Positions 37,624 to 47,159 of a DNA stretch of 64,000 nt are shown one piece after another. Every line of letters starts with the position of its first letter. The stretch's first letter is position 1. Under the pieces are notes generated by a model. That model did not search any database, was not told where the DNA came from, and was given only the letters and a program-made list of their open reading frames with translations. The position numbers were made by a program, and so were the translations under genes. Source of the stretch: a methanotrophic endosymbiont of Bathymodiolus puteoserpentis (Logatchev) (GTDB lineage Bacteria > Pseudomonadota > Gammaproteobacteria > Methylococcales > Methylomonadaceae); assembly GCF_900128525.1 (NCBI RefSeq), contig NZ_FQTQ01000126.1, positions 54,410 through 118,409 of the forward strand, given 5' to 3'.

Positions 37624-38190
37624 ATGAGCATAAAATCAGATAAGTGGATTCGTCGCATGGCGCAAGAGCAGGGCATGATTGAACCTTTTGAAAGGGGACA
37701 GGTCAGAGAATCAGCACAAGGAAAAGTGATTTCTTATGGTACGTCTAGCTATGGCTATGATGTGCGCTGTTCAGATGAATTTAAAATCTTTACCAATATT
37801 AATTCTGCCATTGTTGACCCTAAAAACTTTAGTGAAGCGAGCTTTGTTGATGTTAAGTCTGATGTCTGTATTATTCCACCTAACTCATTTGCATTAGCGC
37901 GTACCGTAGAGTATTTTCGTATTCCCCGTGATGTATTAACTATATGTTTGGGGAAATCGACTTATGCTCGTTGCGGCATTATCGTTAATGTTACGCCTTT
38001 AGAGCCTGAATGGGAGGGGCATGTAACGTTGGAGTTTTCTAATACTACGCCGTTGCCAGCAAGAATTTATGCTAATGAAGGCGTTGCGCAAATGCTGTTT
38101 TTTGGTGGTGATGAAATCTGTGCAACCTCGTATAAAGATAGAGGTGGTAAATATCAGGGGCAACAAGGTGTTACTTTGCCGAAAGCATAG
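37624..38190 (+). CDS. dcd: dCTP deaminase
   Basis: Dcd deaminates dCTP to dUTP and supplies dTMP synthesis. It has 188 residues. The family pattern [44 protein letters not shown] and the C-terminal [17 protein letters not shown] is complete. The catalytic Glu is expected in the LEPEWEGH stretch. It is followed by a convergent-gene terminator. Confidence 0.96.
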   Translation: MSIKSDKWIRRMAQEQGMIEPFERGQVRESAQGKVISYGTSSYGYDVRCSDEFKIFTNINSAIVDPKNFSEASFVDVKSDVCIIPPNSFALARTVEYFRIPRDVLTICLGKSTYARCGIIVNVTPLEPEWEGHVTLEFSNTTPLPARIYANEGVAQMLFFGGDEICATSYKDRGGKYQGQQGVTLPKA

Positions 38191-38197
38191 ATTGATT

Positions 38198-38228
38198 TAG
38201 AGATAAATCCGCTAAAGATTTATCTCTA
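38198..38228. terminator. bidirectional terminator between dcd and ycgL
   Basis: TAGAGATAAATC (38198-38209) pairs perfectly with GATTTATCTCTA (38217-38228). It lies between two convergent genes, seven bases after the dcd stop, and can serve both. Confidence 0.65.
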
Positions 38229-38238
38229 TGCTTGTGTT

Positions 38239-38496
38239 TTAGTGTAAATTTATTGGTGTCGTGTACGTTGCTGGTGGCATCTGTAGAAAAAAGCCATTTT
38301 CTTCGATGCCTTTGAGTACATCGGCTGCATTTTCGCGAGCGAGCTTACGTTCTGGGGTGATCTCTAATTGCATAACATACTCTGGATGACCAATACTTTT
38401 AAGTATTGCCTCTGGGACAGAAGAAAAATCATCTTGTTTATCTAGATATAAATACAGTTCTGCTTTTTTGTTACTTTTGTAAATAAAACACTGCAC
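38239..38496 (-). CDS. ycgL: YcgL-domain protein
   Basis: This 85-residue protein matches the YcgL family: MQCFIYKSNKKAELYLYL at the start, then EAILKSIGHPEYVMQLEI and NGFFLQMPP. The structural fold is known from the family, but a biochemical role is not established. In other gammaproteobacteria it is often near rnd; that gene is not seen here. Confidence 0.88.
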   Translation of the reverse strand: MQCFIYKSNKKAELYLYLDKQDDFSSVPEAILKSIGHPEYVMQLEITPERKLARENAADVLKGIEENGFFLQMPPATYTTPINLH

Positions 38497-38551
38497 AGCT
38501 AATGTCCTTAAAAATATCGTATAAAAACGCTATTATCGCATCAATCGCATT

Positions 38552-39151
38552 ATGAATGAACCAACAATAAAGCCTGATACTTTTTTTAAAACGGCCTGCT
38601 ATTTTGAGAGCTCGTTGATTTTAGTAGCCATTATTTTAGGCTGGATAGCAGATGTTGATCCGTTTGCCCACCTTGACTTCAATGAGCGGGTTATTTTTAA
38701 TGGTATTTTGGGTACCTTGCCTTTATGCATTATTTTTATTGCGCTAAATCAAGTGCAATTGGTAGAGTTGCAAAAAATACGCAAAGTTTTGCAGGACACT
38801 TTAGGGCCTAGTCTCGCGCAGCATCACTGGACTGATTTGTTTGTTTTAGCTGCCATTGCGGGTATCTCTGAAGAAATTTTATTTCGTGGTGTTATTCAGC
38901 CCTGGCTGGAAAACTCTTGGGGGATGATGGCCGGGTTATTGGTTAGTAGTTTAATTTTTGGTTTAGTACATGCCATTACGTTGCTTTATTTTATTATGGC
39001 TACGGCGGTCAGTATCTATTTGGGGCTGTATTTAGATTACGGCAGCACCCGTAACTTGTTAACACCGATTATCATTCATGGCTTGTATGACTTTTTTGCA
39101 TTTATGGTTATATTACATGCATACCGTTTAGAACAGAAAAAGGCAGAATAA
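38552..39151 (+). CDS. CPBP-family intramembrane glutamic metalloprotease
   Basis: This 199-residue membrane protein has about five to six hydrophobic segments. The CAAX/CPBP motifs are present: Glu107-Glu108 in EEILFRG, His140 in FGLVHA and His in IIHGLYDF. The family includes prenyl-protein proteases and bacterial immunity or secretion factors; the bacterial substrate is unknown. The next gene follows 2 bp after its stop, so both are one unit. Confidence 0.88.
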   Translation: MNEPTIKPDTFFKTACYFESSLILVAIILGWIADVDPFAHLDFNERVIFNGILGTLPLCIIFIALNQVQLVELQKIRKVLQDTLGPSLAQHHWTDLFVLAAIAGISEEILFRGVIQPWLENSWGMMAGLLVSSLIFGLVHAITLLYFIMATAVSIYLGLYLDYGSTRNLLTPIIIHGLYDFFAFMVILHAYRLEQKKAE

Positions 39152-39153
39152 TA

Positions 39154-39618
39154 ATGACTATATCAGAGCAACAAATACAATCCGACCTCTTATTACCTGG
39201 TTTTATAAGGGCATTATTTTTAATGAGCTTAGTGGCTTTGGTTGCTGTATGTCATATTTATGCAGAACAAATACAGCTTGGGTTTGACCTACAAGAACGT
39301 GTTGTATTGAGAACAGTGCTATACATCGTTGCTATTTTAAGTTTTCCAGTTATGAAGTTTATTAGGCATGTTTTGGTGCACTTAAATAAAACAAGTAGCA
39401 GAGGAGGGACAGCTAAAAGTCGATACCTGTCAACGATTATTATTTCTATGCTACTAGCGGAGACTATTGGTTTTTATGGTGTTCTTATGTATGTACTAGG
39501 TGATGGTTTTAATACTTTATATATTTTTGTAGGCTTATCAGCTTTGGCTATGTTCTTGTATCAACCCAAAAGTAAAGAATACATTAGTATTATTAAGGCT
39601 TTAGATGTAGATAAATAG
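39154..39618 (+). CDS. small membrane protein of unknown function
   Basis: I do not recognise a family. The 154-residue product has four predicted membrane segments (about 16-35, 47-65, 90-110 and 116-135) and charged loops. It starts two bases after the CPBP protease gene and may be its partner. No signature residues are apparent. Confidence 0.7.
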   Translation: MTISEQQIQSDLLLPGFIRALFLMSLVALVAVCHIYAEQIQLGFDLQERVVLRTVLYIVAILSFPVMKFIRHVLVHLNKTSSRGGTAKSRYLSTIIISMLLAETIGFYGVLMYVLGDGFNTLYIFVGLSALAMFLYQPKSKEYISIIKALDVDK

Positions 39619-39894
39619 CTTGGCTTATATTTTGCATGGCTAGGTTGAGATTTTTATAAAGAGAATAAGTTTGGTGATTAGATAAAAATTGATTGACTAC
39701 AGGAAAGATCTCTATATAATTCTGCATAGCTTGAAAGTACGGCTTATATTTATGCATGCTGTTTCGATATTTTATCTTTAGTGTTTTATCTTTAGTAGAT
39801 CGTCCTGTTTTTATAAGTAATAACAAAACTTCTAGCAAAACCGCCTTAATTATTTAAGGCACCAATTACTCTTGAAATTAAATAGGATATTATT

Positions 39895-40101
39895 ATGTCT
39901 ACTACTACTGGTACAGTTAAATGGTTCAACGAATCTAAAGGTTTTGGCTTTATTGAGCAAGAATCAGGCCCTGATGTTTTCGCTCATTTCAGCGCTATCT
40001 CAGGTTCAGGTTTCAAAACTTTAGCTGAAGGTCAAAGAGTTGAGTTCACTGTAACTCAAGGTGAAAAAGGTCCTCAAGCAGAGAACATTGTCGCTCTTTA
40101 A
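39895..40101 (+). CDS. cold-shock-domain protein (CspA family)
   Basis: The 68-residue protein is a single OB-fold. RNP1 (KGFGFIEQ) and RNP2 (VFAHFSAI) are intact, and the N-terminus [14 protein letters not shown] is typical. Such proteins bind single-stranded RNA and melt hairpins. AGGATATTATT upstream gives a ribosome-binding site, and a terminator follows 45 bases after the stop. An 18-bp palindrome (39843-39860) lies in the leader. Confidence 0.96.
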   Translation: MSTTTGTVKWFNESKGFGFIEQESGPDVFAHFSAISGSGFKTLAEGQRVEFTVTQGEKGPQAENIVAL

Positions 40102-40145
40102 GTATAGTCAGGTACTGCGTAAGTAGTACTTCCACCTTCGGGTGC

Positions 40146-40184
40146 AAAAAGGCAGGATTTCATTTGAGATCCTGCCTTTTTTTG
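40146..40184 (+). terminator. Rho-independent terminator after the cold-shock gene
   Basis: GGCAGGAT (40151-40158) pairs with ATCCTGCC (40169-40176), extended by A/T pairs, and is followed by TTTTTTT. Confidence 0.88.
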
Positions 40185-40605
40185 TGTGTGCTATCTTGTG
40201 CATGAGTTATAGCGGAGGTCAGCTAGTAAGTTATTTTAATAATAGTGGAGTGCTATGAATATATGGGTAGATGCGGATGCATGTCCGGTAGCTATTAAAG
40301 ATATTTTATGTCGGGCGGCTGAGCGTACGCAGGTACAAGTGACTTTTGTTGCTAATCAATTTATCCGCATACCGCCTTCACGCTATATAGTATTTATTCA
40401 AGTGCCTCCTGGGTTTGATGTCGCTGATAATGAAATAGTTAACAGATTGAGTGCTGGAGACCTTGTTATTACAGGTGATATTCCCTTGGCAGCCGAGGTT
40501 GTTGAGAAGGGAGCTTATGGGCTCAATCACCGAGGTGAGCTATATACGGAGAATAATATTCGTGAGAGCCTGAATATACGTGATTTTATGGATACTCTAC
40601 GCTCT

Positions 40606-42166
40606 AGTGGAGTGTAACGGTGTCCGCAACAATACATAAGATGGTAGACATACATCAAATCTATGGGTGATAATAAGTTTCCTAAGGTGTAAAAACCAAC
40701 TTTTACGGAATTCAATTGCACGAAAAAGTGGCGCTCAGAGGGAAGGACAGGCGTTCTAATTGATTGAAAATAATGCAAAAAAAGGCTTGACAGGTCGAAT
40801 AGGATTTGTTTGCGTATTACCATTTATAATCAGTCACTTACGCTTAAATAATGTCAAAAAGATTAGATAGCTTGCAATCCACACTGATGGATAACACCGT
40901 TTTGGGAGAATGGTTCTTGCCCATGCAAAAAGCCCTAGATAAAGTTCGCTTTTCACGCCAAAAATATTCTGTACTCTCTGCTGAGTTTTTTATTTTATTA
41001 GGCTGCTTACGTCAATTTCAGGGAACAAAGATACTACGAGAACAAATTCAATCTTTATTCGACATTGATGACACCGCTGAAAAAGCCCCCTTAGCCCGCT
41101 CAACATGGTCAGATGCATTAGCCAATTCATCACGCAGCAAAATATTGAAACAGGCTGTCCAAGTCTTGGTGACTTCTGCAAGAAATGAACTGCCCGACAG
41201 GTTTTCGGGAAAAGAAGAGTTGGGGATGCGCTCTATTTTTGCCATAGATGCGAGTTATCAAAATGAATCAAGTCATTATCAACCGATTTATCCAGGCCAG
41301 GGTGGGACTGATAATAAGAAAGGGCACATGAATATGACGACCTATGATATGCGAGCAGGGATTGCCATTGATAGTCAGACAGAAACTCGCTCTATTGATG
41401 AAATGCGCTTTATCAAAGAAAGCTGGGAAGGTTCTCACTGGACTTGCAAAAAAAATGCACTTTTTGTGGTTGACCGCGCCTTTATTGAAGCGCGTTATTG
41501 GGATTTACGTAAAACAAAATACGATGTGACAGTGATTACACGAATGAAATCGACTTTCAAATATCAAATTCTTGAGGAAAGTCATGTTGAACAGTCGGCA
41601 GTTAATGAGAATATTGTGTCTGATAGGAAAATTCAACTTAATAGCTCAAAACAAGTTTGGCGATTAATACAATTCGTATCGCCTGACGGCAAAGTTTATG
41701 AATATCTCAGTAATGATTTTACATTGTCACCTGGTATGATTGCTTTTCTTTATCACCGACGCTGGGATGAAGAAAAATATTTTGATAATTACAAAACAGA
41801 TATGGCTAATGCCAAAGCATGGGGGAAATCACCTATTGCTATTGAGCAACAAGCTTTATTGGCATTGGTTACACATATACTCATGCGCTTATTTCTAAAT
41901 AAAAAGGGACAGGAGATGGGCTTGGAAGAAGACCATCAAACACAACAAAAACGCCATGAAGCAAAAGAAACCGCATACTGTATTGACTGGGAAGGCAATT
42001 ATAATCGTGCTTTTTTTAGAAAACTATCTAAGATTACCAAACAAGCTTGGCGGTTCTTAAAAAACAATTTCCTAAAGAAAAGCGCCACATGGCTCTTTGA
42101 GCGCAAGCTCCGACCTGTTTTGATGGCATATCTGTAATAAAATGTCGGACACCGTTAAGTGGAGTG
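40606..42166. mobile_element. IS4-family insertion sequence (40615-42157) with 9-bp target duplication
   Basis: The element is 1,543 bp long. Its ends TAACGGTGTCCG and CGGACACCGTTA form 12-bp perfect terminal repeats. The flanking 9-bp duplication AGTGGAGTG is at 40606-40614 and 42158-42166. Duplication length and transposase type fit IS4. Only one transposase gene is present; 40627-40850 holds its left non-coding part. Confidence 0.93.
40851..42137 (+). CDS. IS4-family DDE transposase
   Basis: The transposase has 428 residues. The first catalytic Asp is in IFAIDASYQ, the second in LFVVDRAFIEARY, and the Glu is in the YREK signature YHRRWDEEKYFDNYK, which has the exact Tyr-2-Arg-3-Glu-6-Lys spacing. 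The ORF is intact and ends about 20 bp before the right end of the IS. Confidence 0.93.
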   Translation: MSKRLDSLQSTLMDNTVLGEWFLPMQKALDKVRFSRQKYSVLSAEFFILLGCLRQFQGTKILREQIQSLFDIDDTAEKAPLARSTWSDALANSSRSKILKQAVQVLVTSARNELPDRFSGKEELGMRSIFAIDASYQNESSHYQPIYPGQGGTDNKKGHMNMTTYDMRAGIAIDSQTETRSIDEMRFIKESWEGSHWTCKKNALFVVDRAFIEARYWDLRKTKYDVTVITRMKSTFKYQILEESHVEQSAVNENIVSDRKIQLNSSKQVWRLIQFVSPDGKVYEYLSNDFTLSPGMIAFLYHRRWDEEKYFDNYKTDMANAKAWGKSPIAIEQQALLALVTHILMRLFLNKKGQEMGLEEDHQTQQKRHEAKETAYCIDWEGNYNRAFFRKLSKITKQAWRFLKNNFLKKSATWLFERKLRPVLMAYL

Positions 42167-42256
42167 AGTACCCAGGGGCCTAGAACATTAAGCGTGAGTG
42201 ATCGACAAGATTTTGCAAATCACTTAGATAAATTTTTAAGTCAACGTAAAAAATAG

Positions 42257-42600
42257 TACAGTAACTCCGAAATAAGTTAGTAAATAATAAGCTTATTAAT
42301 CAATTAAAAACAATTACTTATATTATTTCTTGGATATTGCAAACTAAGTGCAACCTGGTTTTCCTTTCTTTTCATAATAGGAAATTTGTATTCCCATTTA
42401 GCGAATATTGCAGATATACAATAATAATATTATCTCTTGATTCAAAATACAATTATTCCAACTCAAAAAAAGAGGGGCTTACTAAGCATTTGGGGCTCTA
42501 TAGTAAGAGAGTGCTATTGATAGAGTTGTAATAATAGAATTAACGGAGGATAATAATAAGAATTATATTCATTTGATACAAGTGTTTTTTGGGGGGGGAT
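42257..42600. other. AT-rich interval with a G8 tract, no supported gene
   Basis: No ORF longer than a few dozen codons has family similarity. GGAGGA at 42545-42550 looks like a ribosome-binding site but has no ATG or GTG at the right distance in the following frame. A T6-G8 homopolymer run (42585-42598) lies directly in front of the next reading frame. Confidence 0.5.
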
Positions 42601-43791
42601 GTGGATGATAATTCAATCGTCTGCCATTGTATAGGCGTAACCCAAGGAAGATTAAAGCAAGCCATTACTCAGGGAGCGACTAACTTTGAACAATTGGTGC
42701 TGGCGACTGAGGCTTGTACCCAGTGTGGTTCTTGTGCGCCTTATTTACATGAGTTATTAGGCAAGAAAATTAATTGGACAACGGTTGAAATATCTCAAAT
42801 AAAATCAGTCGCTACCGATATTAAGGCGTTTAAATTAATCGCTAAAAATAAAAAATCTCAATTTGATGCTCATCAGCCCGGACAATATATTCTAGTCAAA
42901 GCCTATATTAATGAGCAATGGGTGACTCGCCCTTACGCATTATCCGCTGCTCGATCGACAACGACTTATAGAGAAATTATTGTTAGAAAAAAGCCTAAAG
43001 GGCTTTTTACTCAATGGTTATTTGATGGTGCTGAGGTGAAAACAATGCAAATCACCGATTTGCAGGGTACAGTCTATATTGATATTACGTCAAAATACAA
43101 AAGTTTTTGTTTTTCAGGTGGTACAGGTATCACTCCTATTATTTCTGCCTGCCGTTCTATTAAACAAGAAAAGCTAAGTAATGCGGGGTTCCAGATTGAT
43201 TATTCTGTTTCAGAGGCCAGTCACATCGCTTGCAAACAAGAATTACAAAGAATTATTAAACAGCACCCATTTATTTCTTTAAATATGAGGGTTGGGCAAA
43301 GGATCTCTTTAGTAGACATTGCCGATATCGTGCGAGCTCACGACTCAGACATGCAATATTACGTTATTGGCCCTAATCAATTTGAAAATTATGTATATAA
43401 AGCATTATTGAGCTGTGGTGTCACTGAAAATGCTATCAATAATCTTAAAGAAAAGCCTTTAACTGCTAAGTTGCAACCTCCTCCAAAAACAGTACCAAGT
43501 GTTAACCGAAGCTATACTTATATAGGTATGCTATTATTTTGGATCTTCCTGATACAAGAGTGGTTTAATCTAAAAATACCCATGGTAGAAGCGCTACAAG
43601 AAGATGAGAGCTATAAGCGCTGGACAGGATTTATTGTCTTATCTTTTATTGCTTTTCAATGGTATTACCCAATAAAACAAATATTTTCTTTTAAGGAAAA
43701 CTTGTTTTATTGGCGAAAAATACATAAATATAACGGTGTTATAGCGCCGATTATTTTATATGTTCATTCAACCTCGATCGGTTATGCTTAG
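42601..43791 (+). pseudogene. BFD-ferredoxin/flavin reductase fusion with membrane tail, cut by a MITE
   Basis: Reading from GTG 42601, Cys8, Cys10, Cys39 and Cys42 form a BFD-like [2Fe-2S] domain. Residues about 55-290 are a ferredoxin-NADP reductase module, with RPYALSAA for FAD and SGGTGITPI for the nicotinamide. The last 100 residues hold two to three membrane segments and a His-containing stretch (KIHKYNGVIAPIILYVHS) like the start of a ferric-reductase haem domain. The stop codon TAG belongs to the terminal repeat of the palindromic MITE, so the rest of the membrane domain is lost. The true start is unclear because of the G8 tract. An electron-transfer function is inferred. Confidence 0.75.
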
Positions 43792-43967
43792 GAATGTGCA
43801 TGAAATAACTTAGGCAACTTATAAAGTTGTTGCGTCAGGAATGGCAGTATAATTCCATTGCTCAATGCGAATTGTATTTGATGAGCACCTGAGGCAATGG
43901 AATTATACTGCCATTCCTGACGCAACAACTTTATAAGTTGCCTAAGTTATTTCATGCACATTCCTAA
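43788..43967. mobile_element. 180-bp near-perfect palindromic MITE
   Basis: The two arms (about 43788-43864 and 43891-43967) are inverted copies beginning TTAGGAATGTGCATGAAATA, with a short unpaired centre of about 25 bp. The ends are related to those of the repeats at 48517 and 52702. The element truncates the gene on its left and ends two bases before the start codon of the gene on its right. Terminal TTA/TAA would fit a TA target, but no longer duplication is clear. Confidence 0.85.
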
Positions 43968-43969
43968 TT

Positions 43970-44557
43970 ATGATCTCCAAGGTTGATGATTTACTCAGTA
44001 AAATTAAAGTCCTAGAGCAAGAACTTATTAAAGAAATTCAAAACCAACAAAACGTCTTTACTTATGAAATACAGAAAAAACGTATTTTATTTGAAAAACA
44101 GGTTATCCAGCAGCATAAAAATTATGCACAACAATTATCTGGTTACCTGAGAGCATCTTCTCTGAAAAATATTCTTAGCGCTCCTGTTATCTGGGCAGTC
44201 TTAATTCCTGCTGTGTTACTGGATATTAGTGTTACCCTGTATCAAGCAATCTGCTTTCCACTCTATGGCATTCCTAAAGTTAAACGCACTGACTATCTGA
44301 CTTTTGACCGGCAGTATTTAAACTATCTGAATATTATAGAAAAAATTAATTGTGCTTACTGTAGTTATTTTAATGGCATTATTGCCTATATACAGGAAAT
44401 AGCCGCCCGTACCGAGCAGTATTGGTGCCCCATCAAACATGCACGGCATATCAGTACTCTACATAGCCGATACCAGAATTTTCTGGATTATGGTGATGCT
44501 AAGTTATATCGCCAACACAAAGAAGATATTCGCAAACAATTTGATGATATACAGTAA
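43970..44557 (+). CDS. conserved proteobacterial protein with Cys motif (unknown function)
   Basis: I recognise the family pattern but no function. The 195-residue protein has an N-terminal coiled coil (about 1-60) and a hydrophobic segment (about 66-98, ILSAPVIWAVLIPAVLLDIS). The strongly conserved core is NCAYCSYFNGIIAYIQEIAA to TEQYWCPIKHAR, with Cys128, Cys131 and Cys153, which may bind a metal or cluster. Its ATG is two bases from the MITE right end, and no Shine-Dalgarno is visible, so the native leader was probably removed. Confidence 0.8.
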   Translation: MISKVDDLLSKIKVLEQELIKEIQNQQNVFTYEIQKKRILFEKQVIQQHKNYAQQLSGYLRASSLKNILSAPVIWAVLIPAVLLDISVTLYQAICFPLYGIPKVKRTDYLTFDRQYLNYLNIIEKINCAYCSYFNGIIAYIQEIAARTEQYWCPIKHARHISTLHSRYQNFLDYGDAKLYRQHKEDIRKQFDDIQ

Positions 44558-44712
44558 GAAAATAACCATAACATCGCTAATAGGGCTTTATAGGAAAAAT
44601 CTTGCAAGTAATTATAAATACACTACATTGTAATTTAGTCATATTTAGGTAGGAATATTTTCTGGATCTTATTATCACTTAAAATTGTACTGGTCCAGTA
44701 TTGGGTGTCTTA

Positions 44713-46404
44713 TTAAAACTGTGCATCTATTTGAAAGTGCATTAGCTCTTTTGTAATAGGGTGTTTAAGTTCTAAAGTTTCAGCGTGCAGGTGCAAGCGG
44801 GTACTTTTGTTACCATACAGGTCATCGCCGACAATGGGCGTGTTTAAGCCTTTTATATGAGCGGAATGGACGCGTAACTGGTGAGTTCGCCCAGTGATTG
44901 GGTGAAAGTAAATTTTAGTTTGATTGTTTTTGCGCTCTATCACTTGCCATTCGGTTCTAGCGTGTCGGCCATGTTCATAGCAGACTAATTGTCGAGGGCG
45001 ATCATCTAAATCAACGCGTAATGGTAAGTCTATTGTGCCGCTATCTTCCTTTATCAGGCCTGCCAATAAAGCTACGTAGCGCTTTTTTACCGTACGTTTA
45101 ATAAATTGCTTTTGCAGTTCTTTGTGTGCTTCTTTGGATAAGGCGATAACCATTAATCCTGAAGTGGCCATATCCAGTCTATGTATGATTAGAGGACCCA
45201 TTGCTTTGGGGAAACTTTGTTTTATGCGCAAATAGACTGAATCCTCTATGTTTTTTCCTGGTACAGATAAAAATTCAGTAGGTTTATTGATAACTAGCAT
45301 AACTTCATCTTGATAAATAATATCAATACTTTTACCCTGTGCCGGGTTAGTCAGCAAGGGGTTGTCATCCATGCTTATGCCTTCTAGCATATGTTCTAAA
45401 ATAGGCTGGCATTTTCCTTGGCAAGCAGGGTAGAAGTTTTGATGTTTTCTAATTTTGGATTTAGGTGAAGCGCCCCACCAAAATTCTGCCATGGCTAACG
45501 GTTGAAAATTATGTGCAAAGGCATAGTGTAGTAATTTGGGTGTGGCACATTCACCCGCGCCTGCAGGTGGAGTTATTTGCGTTGTCTCTTGAAAAATATC
45601 ACGCAAACTTTTTAGCTTGCCTTTTATATTCAAAAATTGATATTGATCAAATAACTGTTTTTGTAAAGTGGCAGATAATTCTTTACGTTGATTTTTTAAG
45701 TAGGTAATTTCATTTGTTAATTGTTTAAGGTTATCTTCAGCTTGTTGAATCCGCTGGCTCCAATAAATACTTAAATCCCTTAAGTGAAGTTTTTCTTGAA
45801 TACTTTCTTGTCCTAATCGTTCTTTAAGTTTTAGTAAGTCATCAACATTCAGCGCTATTTTGGCAGTAGCTCTTTGTGCTTTTCTTCGTTTTCGACTTTC
45901 AATGATTTTTTCGCGGTGTCTTGTTTGTTGTTTTTCTGAGGCATCTATTTCGGATTGTAAAAACGATTCAAGTACTAAAATCTGTGGATTTTTTTCCAGT
46001 TCTTCAAGCTGCTTATTGATTTTGTTAATTTCTATTTGCTGGGTGAGAAAGAAGCTGTCTTTAGAGAGCATATCAAATACAGGAGGTACAAATTTTGGTA
46101 AGTGATTTTGCCCCGCTAGTTTCCCAGAAAAAGCCGCTAGATAGCCTATTTTATTGTGCTTGTTTTGTACTAATAAAACGCCAAACATTTTGCCAATTGC
46201 ATTTGTTTGGTCGTCAGTCGTGTCAAAATTATGCTGCCATGCTTGTTGTGTTTTTAGATGCTCTTGTAGCTCTTGTAGCTCTTGTGCGGCTAATAAACAC
46301 AGAGGATGTGGCTGATAGTAGAAAGGAAAGGTAAAGTGCTCGGGTAAAGTGTAAGCATCTATGGAGGCTTTAAAAGGAATAAAATGATTTTTTGCTATGG
46401 GCAT
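44713..46404 (-). CDS. RluA-family pseudouridine synthase with long coiled-coil N-terminus
   Basis: The 563-residue protein has an unusual N-terminal half with a long Glu/Lys/Gln coiled coil (about 125-275) and a C-terminal RluA catalytic domain (about 350-563). The catalytic Asp is in IIHRLDMATSGL, followed by the family motifs KRYVALLAG and PITGRTHQLRVH. Such long forms are known among RluA-like proteins of gammaproteobacteria. The modified uridine cannot be predicted. The domain is complete. Confidence 0.9.
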   Translation of the reverse strand: MPIAKNHFIPFKASIDAYTLPEHFTFPFYYQPHPLCLLAAQELQELQEHLKTQQAWQHNFDTTDDQTNAIGKMFGVLLVQNKHNKIGYLAAFSGKLAGQNHLPKFVPPVFDMLSKDSFFLTQQIEINKINKQLEELEKNPQILVLESFLQSEIDASEKQQTRHREKIIESRKRRKAQRATAKIALNVDDLLKLKERLGQESIQEKLHLRDLSIYWSQRIQQAEDNLKQLTNEITYLKNQRKELSATLQKQLFDQYQFLNIKGKLKSLRDIFQETTQITPPAGAGECATPKLLHYAFAHNFQPLAMAEFWWGASPKSKIRKHQNFYPACQGKCQPILEHMLEGISMDDNPLLTNPAQGKSIDIIYQDEVMLVINKPTEFLSVPGKNIEDSVYLRIKQSFPKAMGPLIIHRLDMATSGLMVIALSKEAHKELQKQFIKRTVKKRYVALLAGLIKEDSGTIDLPLRVDLDDRPRQLVCYEHGRHARTEWQVIERKNNQTKIYFHPITGRTHQLRVHSAHIKGLNTPIVGDDLYGNKSTRLHLHAETLELKHPITKELMHFQIDAQF

Positions 46405-46512
46405 GTTTTGTTGTGAGTGGTCGCGCGTGTAAAGTGGTTAAGGATGTATTGCTTATCGTCTTTAGTTTTTTGGGAAGATAGTGCGAATTGCCTTAGAACT
46501 ACTCATGTATTA

Positions 46513-47079
46513 TTACCATATTTTTTTTACATGCCAAAGCGAGCGTACATTAGACTGGGGGGATGTTAAGTAGAAAGTGATGCATATTTCCTCTATGGCG
46601 GCAGCAAAGCATATAACCGCAGCAATTCGAAATGGCAAGGCAATATTAAAGATTAATAATAAGAAAAATGATGTACCCATAGTCGCAGCAGCTATTTTAA
46701 CCAGCCAAGTGTGATAACTGGTAAAGGTGCGGAATTTTATAATGCCGACTAGTACAGGTAATAAGTAGCTGATGATGGTAAGCAGAATATAAACGAATTC
46801 TTGCTGCACTAAGTCAGGCCGCATTTGCCAAATACTGATAGCTATTGTTGTATAAATAAGTAAATCTGCCCAGCTATCTAGCAAAGCTCCTAACTCACTT
46901 TCTTGGTTTAAGAGGCGTGCTGCAATGCCATCTAAAACATCACTTAGAAAAGTGATGGCAAGTAGTATCAAAAATTCAGTTTCAGCACCTTGAAAGGCCA
47001 GCCATAATAACAAAGGCGCACTGAAAAAGCGAAAGCAAGTGAGTAAATTGGGCAAGGTTAATAGTTCTTGGAAGGGCAT
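46513..47079 (-). CDS. CDP-alcohol phosphatidyltransferase
   Basis: The 188-residue membrane protein has about five to six segments. The family signature DVLDGIAARLLNQESELGAL then LDSWAD gives the full D-x2-DG-x2-AR-x8-G-x3-D-x3-D pattern that binds Mg and CDP-lipid. It is the last gene of a three-gene operon with the EEP hydrolase and CarS-like protein. The product phospholipid is not predicted, but the operon context suggests a phosphatidylglycerol-like lipid. Confidence 0.9.
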   Translation of the reverse strand: MPFQELLTLPNLLTCFRFFSAPLLLWLAFQGAETEFLILLAITFLSDVLDGIAARLLNQESELGALLDSWADLLIYTTIAISIWQMRPDLVQQEFVYILLTIISYLLPVLVGIIKFRTFTSYHTWLVKIAAATMGTSFFLLLIFNIALPFRIAAVICFAAAIEEICITFYLTSPQSNVRSLWHVKKIW

Positions 47080-47159
47080 AGATATTTACTCCGATTGCTT
47101 TAAAAATTTAATAAAACCACTCCGTATGTAGCTAACAAAGCACGAGAAGGGCGGCTACT

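Larger units (their letters stand above)
40255..42256 (+). pseudogene. yaiI: YaiI/YqxD-family (UPF0178) gene split by an IS4-type element
   Basis: Codons 1-120 (40255-40614) encode the family start [16 protein letters not shown], the [17 protein letters not shown] core and [14 protein letters not shown]. The IS begins exactly after codon 120. Beyond the second copy of the duplicated target, 42167-42256 reads STQGPRTLSVSDRQDF and ends in LSQRKK and TAG. Removing the IS plus one duplication restores a 150-codon frame with no other damage, so the insertion is recent. The interrupted frame ends at the IS with a truncated but mostly complete protein. Confidence 0.92.

Noticed and set aside
39593..39838. 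81-codon reading frame on the minus strand with a TTG start, downstream of the membrane protein gene
   Set aside because: No convincing ribosome-binding site, rare start codon, overlap with the convergent gene and no recognised family; it could be a real small gene but I cannot support it.
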